Source: Nitrosospira multiformis (GTDB taxonomy: Bacteria > Pseudomonadota > Gammaproteobacteria > Burkholderiales > Nitrosomonadaceae). From it: a stretch of DNA of 64,000 nt. The position numbers and the translations under genes were made by a program. Shown here in pieces: positions 16,568 to 26,156 of this stretch (positions within the stretch are counted from its first letter, which is position 1; each line of letters begins with the position of its first letter). The notes under the pieces are model-generated. The model was not told the DNA's origin. It saw only the letters and a list, made by a program, of their open reading frames with translations, and searched no databases. The stretch is from the NCBI RefSeq assembly GCF_900103165.1, contig NZ_FNKY01000001.1:2666001-2730000 (forward strand), written 5' to 3'.

Positions 16568-18016
16568 ATGCTGTTTGATCGCATCAAATCCCTGGACCAC
16601 ATACTGGAATCGGCCAAAACGAGAGGACTCAAACGCCAACTGGGCGCGTTTGACCTTACCATGCTGGGTATCGGGGCTATTATCGGCACGGGTATTTTTG
16701 TACTAACCTCGGTTGCCGCCGAGAAGGCGGGTCCTGGCATGATGTATTCATTTATCATTGCCGGATTCATTTGCGCGCTGGCGGCCCTGGTATACTCGGA
16801 AATTGCCGCGATAGTGCCCGTGGCGGGATCGGCCTATACCTATTCTTACGCGGTATTTGGCGAATTGATCGCCTGGATGGTGGGCTGGGCGCTTATTCTG
16901 GAATATGCGGTCGCGGCGGCCGCCGTGGCTGTCGGCTGGTCCGGCTATATTAACGGCTTTCTGCATGAGATCGGCTATGGCCTGCCCCTGGCCTTGACCG
17001 CGGGACCGCGCGACACCATTGTCCTGGCGGATGGCACAACCTCCGCCGGAGGTTTTAATCTGCTGGCATTTCTGGTTTCACTTTTCGTCACCTTTCTCCT
17101 GATCATCGGTACCGCAAAGAGCGCCAGATTCACCACCGTTCTGGTGATTGTCAAGATTATCGCCCTCACGGTATTTATCGTTCTGGCCCTGCCTGCAGTC
17201 AATGCGATCAACTTTGAGCCCATGCTGCCCAACGGCTGGGGCACCCCGGCTTCCGGAGTTGGAGTATTAGGCGCGGCCGCCTCCATCTTTTTTGCCTATA
17301 TCGGCTTCGATGCGGTCTCGACCGCCGCCGAAGAAACCCGGAATCCCAACCGGAATGTGCCGATTGGCTTGATAGGATCATTGGGTATCTGCACGATTTT
17401 TTATCTGATTGTCGCCTATGCGGCAGTCGGCGCCGTCGGCGCCCAGCCTGGCGGTGAACTATCGCAATCCAAAGAGCCTTTGGCGTTTGTATTGCGTGCG
17501 GCAGGTTACCCTGCTGTGGGCAATTGGGTGGCTTCCGCCGCTATTATCGCCCTCCCCTCCGTGGTATTAATGATGATTTATGGGCAAACCCGTGTCTTGT
17601 TCACCATGTCGCGCGACGGTCTCATGCCAAAATCCTTCTCGCATATACACGTACGTTTTCACACGCCGTATGTCGTGACCCTGATCACGGGGATTGCCGT
17701 GGCCTTGTTCGCGGCAATGTTCCCTGTCGCCATGCTTGCCGATGTATCGAACTCAGGCACCTTGTTTGCATTCTTCATGGTAGCGCTGAGCGTGATGGTG
17801 CTGCGCCGCCGCGAACCCGATCGCCATCGCCCTTTCAGGACACCCGCGCTTTGGGCTGTCGGACCATTGGCCATGGCCGGATGCTTTCTGCTGTTTATCA
17901 GCCTGGGCTGGGGGACGATACAATTGTTCCTCTACTGGGCCGCGGCCGGTCTGGTCATCTACTTCAGCTACGCCCGCAAACGTAGCATCATAGGAAAAGA
18001 GCACGCGGATGGCTGA
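16568..18016 (+). CDS. APC-family amino-acid permease
   Basis: A 482-residue inner-membrane transporter of the amino acid-polyamine-organocation family, of the cationic/YfnA-like branch, with about 12 hydrophobic helices. The consensus motif of helix 1 is present (LTMLGIGAIIGTGIFVLTSV), as are FFAYIGFDAVSTAAEETRNP in helix 6 and the substrate-gate style loop RVLFTMSRDGLMP. The ATG at 16568 starts the conserved N-terminal cytosolic segment (MLFDRIKSLDHILESAK). The gene starts 41 bp after the glycosylase on the same strand and may be read through from it. The exact substrate is not predictable; broad amino-acid uptake is likely. Confidence 0.9.
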   Translation: MLFDRIKSLDHILESAKTRGLKRQLGAFDLTMLGIGAIIGTGIFVLTSVAAEKAGPGMMYSFIIAGFICALAALVYSEIAAIVPVAGSAYTYSYAVFGELIAWMVGWALILEYAVAAAAVAVGWSGYINGFLHEIGYGLPLALTAGPRDTIVLADGTTSAGGFNLLAFLVSLFVTFLLIIGTAKSARFTTVLVIVKIIALTVFIVLALPAVNAINFEPMLPNGWGTPASGVGVLGAAASIFFAYIGFDAVSTAAEETRNPNRNVPIGLIGSLGICTIFYLIVAYAAVGAVGAQPGGELSQSKEPLAFVLRAAGYPAVGNWVASAAIIALPSVVLMMIYGQTRVLFTMSRDGLMPKSFSHIHVRFHTPYVVTLITGIAVALFAAMFPVAMLADVSNSGTLFAFFMVALSVMVLRRREPDRHRPFRTPALWAVGPLAMAGCFLLFISLGWGTIQLFLYWAAAGLVIYFSYARKRSIIGKEHADG

Positions 18017-18112
18017 TTCGGCGGTCATTCTTAAGCCGGACAGGCTACCGAAGATGTGGTAATTTTTCCCCGCATCATCACAATAATTACAGGCCGACCC
18101 GATAAAATAAAA

Positions 18113-18823
18113 TCAGCCGTGTAAATTCCGCCGCGTAAAACCATCCCCCGTACGGCCGACGACAAGCACCGCGAGCGTGGCGGCAAGATCGGGATCGGTG
18201 GAAAACGGCGTAAAATTCGTTAAATCATATTGCAGCTTATCCACTCCCTGCTCGGTACTATGCAGCAAGCTTATGCGCACGGACTCAATCCCGCTTGTGC
18301 TGGTGATGCCAAAAAAACGGTCGTCCGCCGTTTGTCCCGCAAACAGTCCATCTCCCAATGCGGATGGACCAATTATCCCAAGCAGGTTATTCGCCGTATC
18401 GAAAGCTTCAAAGAGTATGCTGTCGGAACCTTCCCGAACATTGGCAAGACCTGCGTCGGTCCATATCAGGCCGGCATGATTGGGCAATGCGCCGAGCAAT
18501 GCCGCGCTGAAAGTAAATGTTATGCTCGAAACGCCATTGAAATACCACGTGTAGCCTGAATTTCCAGAACCGCTTGCCGAACTGTCCGCGTCGACCCAAT
18601 CTCTCATACTGGACAGTGGCGCTGTCCCCTGCGATGCGAGACCTTCCGAAGCATGGAACGGGCAGTCCTCCAGATGTTCAAGCTCGGAATAATCGAATAA
18701 TGCGCGCGCGGACGGACTGGCGGCGAATAAGCTGTAAGGAACAGGATCAATCAACGTGGCATTCGCCGCCAACGGCTCCGGCAATAGCGCCACCACTGAC
18801 AATGCCGCACTCAAACTCTTCAT
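18113..18823 (-). CDS. Exported protein with degenerate PEP-CTERM-like tail
   Basis: A 236-residue protein with a signal peptide (MKSLSAALSVVALLPEPLAANA) and a secreted Ser/Gly-rich body with beta-sandwich character (GNSGYTWYFNGVSSITFTFS; DSILFEAFDTANNLLGIIG). The last residues, DPDLAATLAVLVVGRTGDGF then TRR, resemble a PEP-CTERM sorting signal (VPEPATLALL...GLGFTRR), but the PEP is replaced and the hydrophobic stretch holds Arg and Asp. It may therefore be an exosortase substrate that has lost its sorting signal. The body resembles the families found with such tails, but I cannot name a function. The only exopolysaccharide genes in the window, the EpsA pair, lie about 10 kb away. Confidence 0.7.
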   Translation of the reverse strand: MKSLSAALSVVALLPEPLAANATLIDPVPYSLFAASPSARALFDYSELEHLEDCPFHASEGLASQGTAPLSSMRDWVDADSSASGSGNSGYTWYFNGVSSITFTFSAALLGALPNHAGLIWTDAGLANVREGSDSILFEAFDTANNLLGIIGPSALGDGLFAGQTADDRFFGITSTSGIESVRISLLHSTEQGVDKLQYDLTNFTPFSTDPDLAATLAVLVVGRTGDGFTRRNLHG

Positions 18824-19299
18824 ATAGGTTTAATTTCTGTAAGTTTAATGCCAGCGGCAAGAAAGGTAATTGCTCAATGAATCCAATCACGGCGAATGCT
18901 ATGTTACCCGGTAGATTTTTTTTTACTATCGGACTTAAGTACAGCGTTGCAAAGTTAGCGCTCAGTCAGACTCAACCTGAATCCGGCAGTTGGATAAGGT
19001 GGAGGTATGGGTTTTTAGGCTGCGTATGCGAAGACTACCAGGAATACTGGAATCTAACATAACCCTATTAAAAGAAAGGGCTTTCTCCTCAGAAATATCA
19101 CGGCGGCATTGAACTCATACCCATAGCCAGAGGTCGTATAAATCTCGAGGCTGGAAAGCTCGTCTCCTGGCGGGATAGGTTTTGCAAATTCAACCAGGGA
19201 CGATGGCGCATGGTCGCATGATTGGCTATGGCCAGTCAGCAGGCTGGTACAGCCTTAAGAGAGAGTTCTTTCTATTCGACTAATTTTTATGGAGGATTT
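18824..19299. other. Intergenic region, no convincing gene
   Basis: About 475 bp between a gene leaving on the minus strand and the DUF4142 gene. No coding frame with a ribosome-binding site or recognisable motif is seen; it should carry both promoters. Confidence 0.4.
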
Positions 19300-19824
19300 A
19301 TGAAAAATAGCACGCTCATGCTCGCGGTTGCCCTGGTTGCACCCATGTTTGTATCCACAACCCAGGCAGCCGCTCCCAATGATGCGCAAATTGCTGCCAT
19401 TGTCGTGGTCGCCAATCAGGTCGATATCGATGCAGGAAAATTGGCCGAGTCCAAAGCATCCAATGCGGACGTCAAAGCATTCGCTCATCGCATGGCCACA
19501 GACCACGCCGATGTAAACAAACAAGCGGTGGAACTGGTGACCAAGCTAAAAGTCACGCCACAGGATAATCCAACCAGCGAGAGCCTAAAGGCCGGCGGCA
19601 CGAAAAACATTGCCAATCTTAAGAAATTGAGCGGTGCCGAATTCGATAAAGCCTATATCGATCATGAGGTCACCTATCATGAGCAGGTTCTCGACGCCGT
19701 TGACAAGACACTTATCCCCAATGCCAAGAATGAAGAATTGAAAGCGCTGCTGATCAAGGTGCGGCCAGCATTTGTCGCCCATACCGAGCACGCCAAGCAG
19801 GTAAAAGCATCACTTGGCAAGTAA
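19300..19824 (+). CDS. Exported DUF4142 protein
   Basis: A 174-residue periplasmic protein. The ATG at 19300 has GGAGG seven bases upstream and begins a standard signal peptide (MKNSTLMLAVALVAPMFVST, cleavage near TQAAA). The mature part is all-helical with the DUF4142 pattern: ANQVDIDAGKLAESKASNAD, FAHRMATDHADVNKQA, and DKAYIDHEVTYHEQVLDAVD, a four-helix ferritin-like bundle with recurring His, Asp and Glu. Family members are stress-associated exported proteins without a proven activity; metal binding has been proposed from the fold. It appears to be a single-gene unit ending at the hairpin at 19850-19881. Confidence 0.88.
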   Translation: MKNSTLMLAVALVAPMFVSTTQAAAPNDAQIAAIVVVANQVDIDAGKLAESKASNADVKAFAHRMATDHADVNKQAVELVTKLKVTPQDNPTSESLKAGGTKNIANLKKLSGAEFDKAYIDHEVTYHEQVLDAVDKTLIPNAKNEELKALLIKVRPAFVAHTEHAKQVKASLGK

Positions 19825-19849
19825 GAAGTAACCAAAGCTGCGCCGGGTT

Positions 19850-19881
19850 AATTCCCCCGAGCCTGGGTGGCCGGGGGAGTT
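19850..19881. terminator. Stem-loop after DUF4142 gene
   Basis: AATTCCCCCG pairs with CGGGGGAGTT across a 12-base loop (one G-T pair), 25 bp after the DUF4142 stop. No T-run follows, so termination strength is uncertain. Confidence 0.5.
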
Positions 19882-19998
19882 ACACGAACCTTCGCCAACG
19901 TCTTGCTGTCCAAAAAGACTGGAAGAGAATAGCTCCATACAACTCGGAGCGATAGTTACATTTCAACCATCCTTTCACCAAAAACCTATTCCCGGAAT

Positions 19999-21678
19999 AT
20001 GGTTATGTCAGCGGATTCCCCAGAATCCATTTCCTCCAGTAATCCGGCTACGGAATGGTGGAAGAAAACCACGGTTTATCAAATCTACCTGCGCTCGTTC
20101 TTTGACACCAACGGCGACGGCATTGGAGATATTCAAGGTATTATCGAAAAACTCGATTACCTTAAAGACCTCGGTTACGAAACAATCTGGGTTTCCCCTT
20201 TTACGGAAAGCCCGCAAAGGGATTTTGGATACGATATCAGCGACTATCATTCCATCTCTCCTCTGTATGGAGACATGGCGCTTTTTGAAAAACTGGTGCA
20301 AGAGCTGCATCGCAGAAATATGAAACTCATATTCGACCTGGTGTTGAATCATACTTCCAATGAGCATGCCTGGTTCAAGGAATCGGCAAGCTCGCGCGAT
20401 AACCCGAAAGCCGACTGGTATATCTGGAAAGACGGAAAAGGAAGAAAGGGCACGAAACCCCCGAATAACTGGCGTGCCATGGCAGGCAACAAAGCCTGGA
20501 CCTATTACCCCGAACGGAAGCAATTTTATTACACCGCCTTTCTGCCGTTCCAGCCCGACTTGAACTACCATAATCCTGAAGTTAAACGGACCATGTTCGA
20601 TATTGCCAGATTCTGGCTCAACAAAGGAGTGGATGGTTTCCGGCTGGATATCATCAGCGCCATCTATGAAGACCCGGAACTGCGAAGAAACCCTCCCAGT
20701 TTGCGATTAGTGCCATCGGACAAATCGCTGACCATTTTTTTCCAGGGTTTGAAAAACAACTTTCTTCAGGAAAAAAGCTTTGAATTCGCCACTGAGCTGC
20801 GAAACGTAGTGGACGAGTTTGATAATCCCACGAGAATTCTGATCGGCGAATCGCATGGCGAAGAAGAGCTGATCAAACAATTCTGCTATCACAATGGCAA
20901 GAATGGATTGAACGCCATTTTCCTTTTCAAAGCTATTTCAACACCGTTTAAAGCGGAAAGCTACCGTGAGATGCTAATGACGTTCGAGAAACACTTTCCG
21001 GAGCCGCTGATACCTACCCTCGTTTTCGCCAATCATGACCGCACGCGTATCATTACCCGTTTGGGGGGAAGTATTGAAAAAGCAAAACTGCTGGCACTGT
21101 TTCAGTTTACATGCAGAGGTATTCCGTTTACCTATTTCGGGGATGAGATCGGAATCCCCAGAGTAAGGATTCCGCTGAAACAGGGAAAAGACGCAATAGC
21201 TATTCAGCACGGATGGCTCCCACAATTCCTGGTTGACCGAAGTGTCGAGATACTTAATCGCGACGAATGCCGCACACCCATGCTATGGAACGAGAAATCG
21301 AATGCCGGTTTCTGTGCCGATTCGGCGAGCCCCTGGCTGCCGATAGCCGGAAATTTTAAGGAGATAAACGTGGAAAAGCAGTTGGCGGAGCCCCATTCAC
21401 TTCTCAATTTTTACAAAAAAGTGATTCGCCTTCGAAATGAAACGCCTGCATTACATAATGGAAGTCTTGAAATCGCCCACGACTTATGCAATAAAAAAAT
21501 ATTGGCATACTATCGCATAGCCAATGGCGAAAAATATATGATACTTCTTAACATGTCCCGGGCACGAGTAAAGAATCCGGTGAGTAATGCCGAGATATTG
21601 CTATCGACACACCCTCAAAGCGAGGCATATCAATTGCAGCCATTTGAAGGGAGAGTGATGATATCAGGCCGGCAATAG
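19999..21678 (+). CDS. GH13 alpha-glucosidase-like enzyme
   Basis: A 559-residue glycoside hydrolase family 13 protein of the oligo-1,6-glucosidase/alpha-glucosidase type. Conserved regions are in order: TVYQIYLRSFFDTNGDGIGD, FDLVLNHTS, the nucleophile Asp217 in GFRLDIISAI, the acid/base Glu284 in ILIGESHGEEE, and Asp347 in FANHDRTRI. The C-terminal beta-domain is present (ILAYYRIANGEKYMILLNMS). There is no signal peptide, so it is cytosolic, acting on internal alpha-glucosides such as sucrose, trehalose or maltodextrin fragments. A second ATG six bases downstream is an alternative start. It stands alone, with no transporter or regulator nearby, in keeping with use on stored sugars rather than imported ones (inference). 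Confidence 0.9.
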   Translation: MVMSADSPESISSSNPATEWWKKTTVYQIYLRSFFDTNGDGIGDIQGIIEKLDYLKDLGYETIWVSPFTESPQRDFGYDISDYHSISPLYGDMALFEKLVQELHRRNMKLIFDLVLNHTSNEHAWFKESASSRDNPKADWYIWKDGKGRKGTKPPNNWRAMAGNKAWTYYPERKQFYYTAFLPFQPDLNYHNPEVKRTMFDIARFWLNKGVDGFRLDIISAIYEDPELRRNPPSLRLVPSDKSLTIFFQGLKNNFLQEKSFEFATELRNVVDEFDNPTRILIGESHGEEELIKQFCYHNGKNGLNAIFLFKAISTPFKAESYREMLMTFEKHFPEPLIPTLVFANHDRTRIITRLGGSIEKAKLLALFQFTCRGIPFTYFGDEIGIPRVRIPLKQGKDAIAIQHGWLPQFLVDRSVEILNRDECRTPMLWNEKSNAGFCADSASPWLPIAGNFKEINVEKQLAEPHSLLNFYKKVIRLRNETPALHNGSLEIAHDLCNKKILAYYRIANGEKYMILLNMSRARVKNPVSNAEILLSTHPQSEAYQLQPFEGRVMISGRQ

Positions 21679-22099
21679 CTTCCAGAGCAATTCATCCAGC
21701 AAAAGTACTCCGCCATTCCAGGCTTGATCCGGAATCACGTTTCATCATGAACTCGCTATGGCGGCAGTCCACCACCCGGCAAACTTGAAATATTCTTCCT
21801 GCCGGATGGGTTGATTATCCATAGTCTCCAGTACAACTCAGTACAATTCAGTACAATTCAGTACAATTCAGTACAATTATCCTGTTTATGACGGAAACCG
21901 TTTGACAGCAACAAGCATTTGATCATCAGCGCAAAGTCACCGGCAAGTTCTATTTGCTCACGGTGCTCCGGAATCAGCGCATCCATGAACTAACCGCCCG
22001 GGTTATGAAACGAAATTAGTTGCCGTTATTGATAGCAAGAAGCCGTCGTCCGTAACGGGCACTCAGAGGTCTTCGTTTCACGAATCATGAAAGGACCCC
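21679..22099. other. Intergenic region with tandem repeat
   Basis: About 420 bp between the glucosidase and the GGDEF/EAL gene. It holds the 10-bp tandem array at 21831-21880 and no convincing coding frame. Confidence 0.4.
21831..21880. repeat. Five 10-bp tandem repeats
   Basis: One GTACAACTCA, three GTACAATTCA and a final GTACAATTAT lie head to tail, about one helical turn each, about 220 bp upstream of the GGDEF/EAL gene. The phase would put every unit on the same DNA face; no known operator is recognised. Confidence 0.8.
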
Positions 22100-24682
22100 A
22101 TGAAAATAAGTTTCTTTATAAAATTTTTCACCACTATTCTGATGCTGCTTCTCCTTGCGATCGGAACAATGGTTTATCAGGCATTCGGCATCCAGAATGA
22201 TATCGCCATCAGCGAACACCATCGCTACCGCTCTCTACTGCTTGCCAGTGAGTTATTCCAAAGTTCGGAAGATCTTACCCGCATGGCACGCACCTATGTG
22301 ACCACCGGCAATCCGGTTTATAAGCATCATTTTTTCGAGATACTTGATATCCGCGAAGGCATCAAGCCACGTCCCCAAAACTACTCAGCGACTTATTGGC
22401 ATCTTATGGATGCGGAAAAAGATTCCGTTACCGGGCAGGGTAAAGCCGTTTCTTTGCTGGAAATGATGGATAACGAAGGCTTTAGCGAGCAAGAGATTGC
22501 CCTGATGCGGGAAGCCAAAGTGAATTCCGATAAATTGGCCAGACTGGAAAAACAGGCAATTGCAGCTTTAAGCGGGCTATACGACGACGGCCATGGCAAC
22601 TTTACCATTCACCACGCCCCGGATCGGAAATTCGCCATCGATCTGCTGTTCGGAGAGCAGTATATCGCCGGGAAAGCCGCCATCATGGCGCCAATCCAGC
22701 AATTTACTGAGTTGCTTGATATACGAACGCGGGCGCGAGTCAATGACGAGCTCGCCCGTCTGCATCGTCAGATTCTGCTGGTGATGGTGTTTATCGTTAT
22801 CGCACTGTCTGCTCTTGCAGTGACCATTTTCTATATGCGCCGCACCATGTTGCGGCCACTTGTTCAACTTCGTGGCCAGGCAATCCAGCTCACACAGGGC
22901 AACTATGCCGCGCGCTGCGATATCAATACAAAAAATGAATTAGCTGAGCTCAGTAACACACTCAACTCCATGGCTTCGGCAATTGAGCGGGATGTCACCG
23001 CGCGGAAATTGACCGAAGAGTCCATGCGCCAGGCCTCGATGGTGTTCGAGAACAGTAGTGAGGCGATGATGGTGACCAACGCGGACAATATCATTATCAG
23101 CGTTAACCCGGCTTTTACCAGTGTGACCGGCTACACCCCCGATGAAGTGCTGGGAAAGAATCCCGGTATTCTCGATAGCGGCCTTCACGATCAATTCTTT
23201 TTCCAGGCGATACGAACTTCGCTTGAGGCCACCGGCCATTGGGAAGGAGAAATAACGGGCCGTCGGAAAAACACGGAAATCTATTCCGAGTGGCGCAAGG
23301 TGAACGCTATCTACGATGAAGAGGGTTCGGTACATAGATGGATCACCCTGTTCTCGGACATCACCCTGAAGAAAAAATCTGATGAACTGATCTGGGAACA
23401 GGCCAATTTCGATTCTCTGACCAGTCTGCCCAACCGTTATATGTTCCACAACCGTCTGGAGCAGGAAATCAAGAAAGCCAGTCGCGCCGGATCATCGATC
23501 GCACTGATTCTTCTTGACCTGGACCATTTCAAGGAAGTCAACGATACGTATGGACATAATATCGGCGATCTCCTGCTCAAGGAAGCAGCCTGGCGCCTGA
23601 GCAGTTGCGTACGCGGGATCGACATCGTGGCACGCCTGGGTGGCGACGAATTCACCGTGATTCTTGGCGGCCTGAATAATACCATCAGCATCAACCGTGT
23701 TGTCCGGGACATCCTGCATACGATGGCCGAGCCGTTCCGGCTGGGAAATGAAGTGGCCTATGTATCAGCCAGTATAGGCGTCACGTTTTACCCACAGGAT
23801 GCCGGCGATATAGAAGCGCTGGTGAGAAACGGCGATCAGGCGATGTACGCCGCCAAGAACCAGGGCCGGAACTGTGCCAGCTATTTCACCCGCACCCTGC
23901 ATGAGGCTGCCCAGACCCGCATGCGGCTGGCCAGCGATTTACGTGGCGCCCTTGCCGGCGGTCAGTTTCAGCTGCATTACCAGCCCATCCTGGAACTTGC
24001 GACTGGCAGTGTGCACAAGGCGGAAGCGTTGCTGCGCTGGCACCATCCGAAGCTTGGTCTGGTAAATCCCGCAGATTTCATTTCCATCGCCGAGGAAACC
24101 AGAATGATCGTCGATATCGGTGATTGGGTTTTCCGGACGGCGGTACAGCAGGCAAAGGATTGGCGCATGTCGCACTGCGCTGAATTTCAGATCAGCATCA
24201 ACACTTCTCCCGTGCAGTATCGTAAGGATGTTGATCTCCATGAAACATGGCTTGAATATTTACAGGAATTGGAATTACCGGGGCAAAGTGTCGTCATCGA
24301 GATCACCGAAGGCTTATTGATGGACGCCAGTCCCGCCGTGACATCCAAACTTCTTGCCTTCAGAAATGCGGGCCTTCAGATTTCCATGGACGATTTCGGT
24401 ACCGGTTATTCTTCCCTGGGCTATCTCAAGAGATTTGATATTGACTACCTCAAGATAGATCAATCCTTCGTGCAGAGTCTGGCTCCTGAATCCAACGATT
24501 TGGCGTTATGCGAGGCCATCATCGTGATGGCGCACAAACTCGGTATAAAGGTGATCGCCGAAGGAATTGAGACGGAAGCACAGCGTGACCTGCTTGCCCT
24601 TTCCGGATGTGATTACGGACAAGGCAACCTGTTCTCCAAACCGGTACCAGCGGATGAATTCGAGAACCTGATAAAAAGATGA
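22100..24682 (+). CDS. Membrane sensor with HAMP, PAS, GGDEF and EAL domains
   Basis: An 860-residue cyclic-di-GMP protein. Order: membrane helix (about 5-28), a periplasmic input domain (about 30-220), second helix (about 222-245), HAMP (about 250-300), PAS (about 305-420), diguanylate cyclase GGDEF (about 435-590) and phosphodiesterase EAL (about 605-858). Both catalytic signatures look intact: RLGGDEFTVIL in the first, EALLRW and DDFGTGYSSLGYLKRF in the second, so it could make or degrade the messenger. The input domain (SSEDLTRMARTYVTTGNPVY; GLYDDGHGNFTIHHAPDRKF; IDLLFGEQYIAGKAAIMAPI) is clearly homologous to that of the two histidine kinases at 39255 and 50830, although the output halves are unrelated. 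Cue unknown. It appears to be transcribed alone. Confidence 0.93.
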   Translation: MKISFFIKFFTTILMLLLLAIGTMVYQAFGIQNDIAISEHHRYRSLLLASELFQSSEDLTRMARTYVTTGNPVYKHHFFEILDIREGIKPRPQNYSATYWHLMDAEKDSVTGQGKAVSLLEMMDNEGFSEQEIALMREAKVNSDKLARLEKQAIAALSGLYDDGHGNFTIHHAPDRKFAIDLLFGEQYIAGKAAIMAPIQQFTELLDIRTRARVNDELARLHRQILLVMVFIVIALSALAVTIFYMRRTMLRPLVQLRGQAIQLTQGNYAARCDINTKNELAELSNTLNSMASAIERDVTARKLTEESMRQASMVFENSSEAMMVTNADNIIISVNPAFTSVTGYTPDEVLGKNPGILDSGLHDQFFFQAIRTSLEATGHWEGEITGRRKNTEIYSEWRKVNAIYDEEGSVHRWITLFSDITLKKKSDELIWEQANFDSLTSLPNRYMFHNRLEQEIKKASRAGSSIALILLDLDHFKEVNDTYGHNIGDLLLKEAAWRLSSCVRGIDIVARLGGDEFTVILGGLNNTISINRVVRDILHTMAEPFRLGNEVAYVSASIGVTFYPQDAGDIEALVRNGDQAMYAAKNQGRNCASYFTRTLHEAAQTRMRLASDLRGALAGGQFQLHYQPILELATGSVHKAEALLRWHHPKLGLVNPADFISIAEETRMIVDIGDWVFRTAVQQAKDWRMSHCAEFQISINTSPVQYRKDVDLHETWLEYLQELELPGQSVVIEITEGLLMDASPAVTSKLLAFRNAGLQISMDDFGTGYSSLGYLKRFDIDYLKIDQSFVQSLAPESNDLALCEAIIVMAHKLGIKVIAEGIETEAQRDLLALSGCDYGQGNLFSKPVPADEFENLIKR

Positions 24683-25217
24683 TCCGAAAGCTATATGCAA
24701 CGACTATTACTTATATTCCCGAACTACTGTAGCGCGGCTGGAAAGTAATCCTCATGCATTATTCAGGTCTCTTTTCGAGTACCCGGTCATTGCCTTGTCC
24801 GGTTTTGCATAATAGGCTTCACTCCACTTGCGCTTGTCGTAGGTCGAGCCTAACCCTTCAGCCTCGCTCGCAACGTGACGTTGGCGAATCCCATTGCGCC
24901 ATTCCCGCAACCCTTGAGCAATGAGAGATAACTTGCGACACCATGAACGGAACCAGGTCCGCCCAATCAGGCTGATAATCTCGTGGAAAAACTTATCCAG
25001 CGATACCTTTCCGATGATTCTGTGCATGATTTTCCTGTGATCGGAGCTACAACCGGTAGCCCAGCGGTAATCACATCTTACGCATTTTGATAATTGTGGG
25101 TATTGGACTCAGGTACAACCCAGACACCCGGCGAAAGATGGCAAACTTCGAAGGATGCGATGAAATCACGCGGAAAAATACGGATTAATACCACCCGGCC
25201 AGGGTCGCCCCGGTTTT
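24683..25217. other. Intergenic region with one possible small gene
   Basis: About 535 bp between the GGDEF/EAL gene and the ABC permease; apart from the small minus-strand frame at 24752-25027 nothing is supported. Confidence 0.4.
24752..25027 (-). CDS. Small basic hypothetical protein
   Basis: A 91-residue frame with AGGAAA at a plausible distance before its ATG. The sequence is rich in Arg, Lys and Trp (LIGRTWFRSWCRKLS; LREWRNGIRQRHVASEAEG) and has no signal peptide or recognised domain. It lies in the gap before the metal ABC transporter but too far to be clearly part of that operon. It may be real or a remnant. Confidence 0.35.
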   Translation of the reverse strand: MHRIIGKVSLDKFFHEIISLIGRTWFRSWCRKLSLIAQGLREWRNGIRQRHVASEAEGLGSTYDKRKWSEAYYAKPDKAMTGYSKRDLNNA

Positions 25218-26156
25218 TTACGCCGGTTCACTTTTATCCGTTTTTTCGCTTGCGCGCTCAGGATCCGGCACGCCATGCCCTTGGCCATGCGGATGGGCAT
25301 GCATCAGATCACCATGGCGGTGAAGATTGGCACGCAGTATGAATTTTTCCCGAACATACTTGATCAGCACCGACAAGCAGAACAGCAACGCGCCAAACAA
25401 CACGATAGTGGCTCCTGAGGCCGCATTAAAGACGTAGCTCAGGTACATGCCCGCCACGCCGGTTACCGCACCTATGATGAGAGAATAAATCAGCATGCGG
25501 CTGAAACTATCCGTCATCATGCGTGCCGTCACCGCGGGTGCGATAAGCGTGGCGGCGATCATAGTGACGCCGACGACATTCATGGAAGCAATGATGGACA
25601 ATGTGAGGAGAAGCGAAAATACCAGCTGTACGATCCCCGTTCTGATGCCGAACACCCGTGCCGCTTCATTATCGAAAGTGGAAAAGAGCAGGGGTCTATA
25701 CATGAAAAACATCGCGATCATGGTGGAAGCGGTGACCAGTCCGATAACCAGGAGATCGTCGCTGGTAATACCCAGAATATTGCCGAATAGAGCCGCTTCG
25801 AAGCTTTGAGTAAAGGTGCGTGCCCGGCTGATAATGACTACACCCAGGGCGAACATGGCGGTCGTTACGATGCCGATGGCGGCATCTGATTTGATTCTGC
25901 CGTTTTTGGTAATCCGGTTAATCAGTAATGCGGCAAGCAGGCCCATCGCGCCCGCACCAGCATAGAAATTGAAATTGAGTGTAAAGCCTACGACCGCGCC
26001 GCCAAACGCGGCATGCGACAATCCATGACCCACATAACTCATACCACGCAGTATTACATACACACCAATCATACCGCATAATGAACCCACCATTAGCGCG
26101 GCCAGCAGGCCGTGCCGGAAAAACTCGTACTCTAGCGGCTCGAGCAGGAATTCCAT
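25218..26156 (-). CDS. Metal ABC transporter permease (ZnuB/TroC family)
   Basis: A 312-residue membrane subunit of the ABC-3 family, which moves Zn, Mn or Fe (and conceivably Ni) into the cell. About eight or nine hydrophobic helices are seen, with the family motif GMSYVGHGLSHAAFGGAVVG near residue 33. The C-terminal tail is unusual: after the last helix comes a cytosolic histidine-rich stretch (LHRHGDLMHAHPHGQGHG) that could hold metal at the exit. The start codon directly follows the ATPase stop, so the genes are translationally coupled. It is the last gene of a three-gene operon: binding protein, ATPase, permease. Confidence 0.9.
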   Translation of the reverse strand: MEFLLEPLEYEFFRHGLLAALMVGSLCGMIGVYVILRGMSYVGHGLSHAAFGGAVVGFTLNFNFYAGAGAMGLLAALLINRITKNGRIKSDAAIGIVTTAMFALGVVIISRARTFTQSFEAALFGNILGITSDDLLVIGLVTASTMIAMFFMYRPLLFSTFDNEAARVFGIRTGIVQLVFSLLLTLSIIASMNVVGVTMIAATLIAPAVTARMMTDSFSRMLIYSLIIGAVTGVAGMYLSYVFNAASGATIVLFGALLFCLSVLIKYVREKFILRANLHRHGDLMHAHPHGQGHGVPDPERASEKTDKSEPA

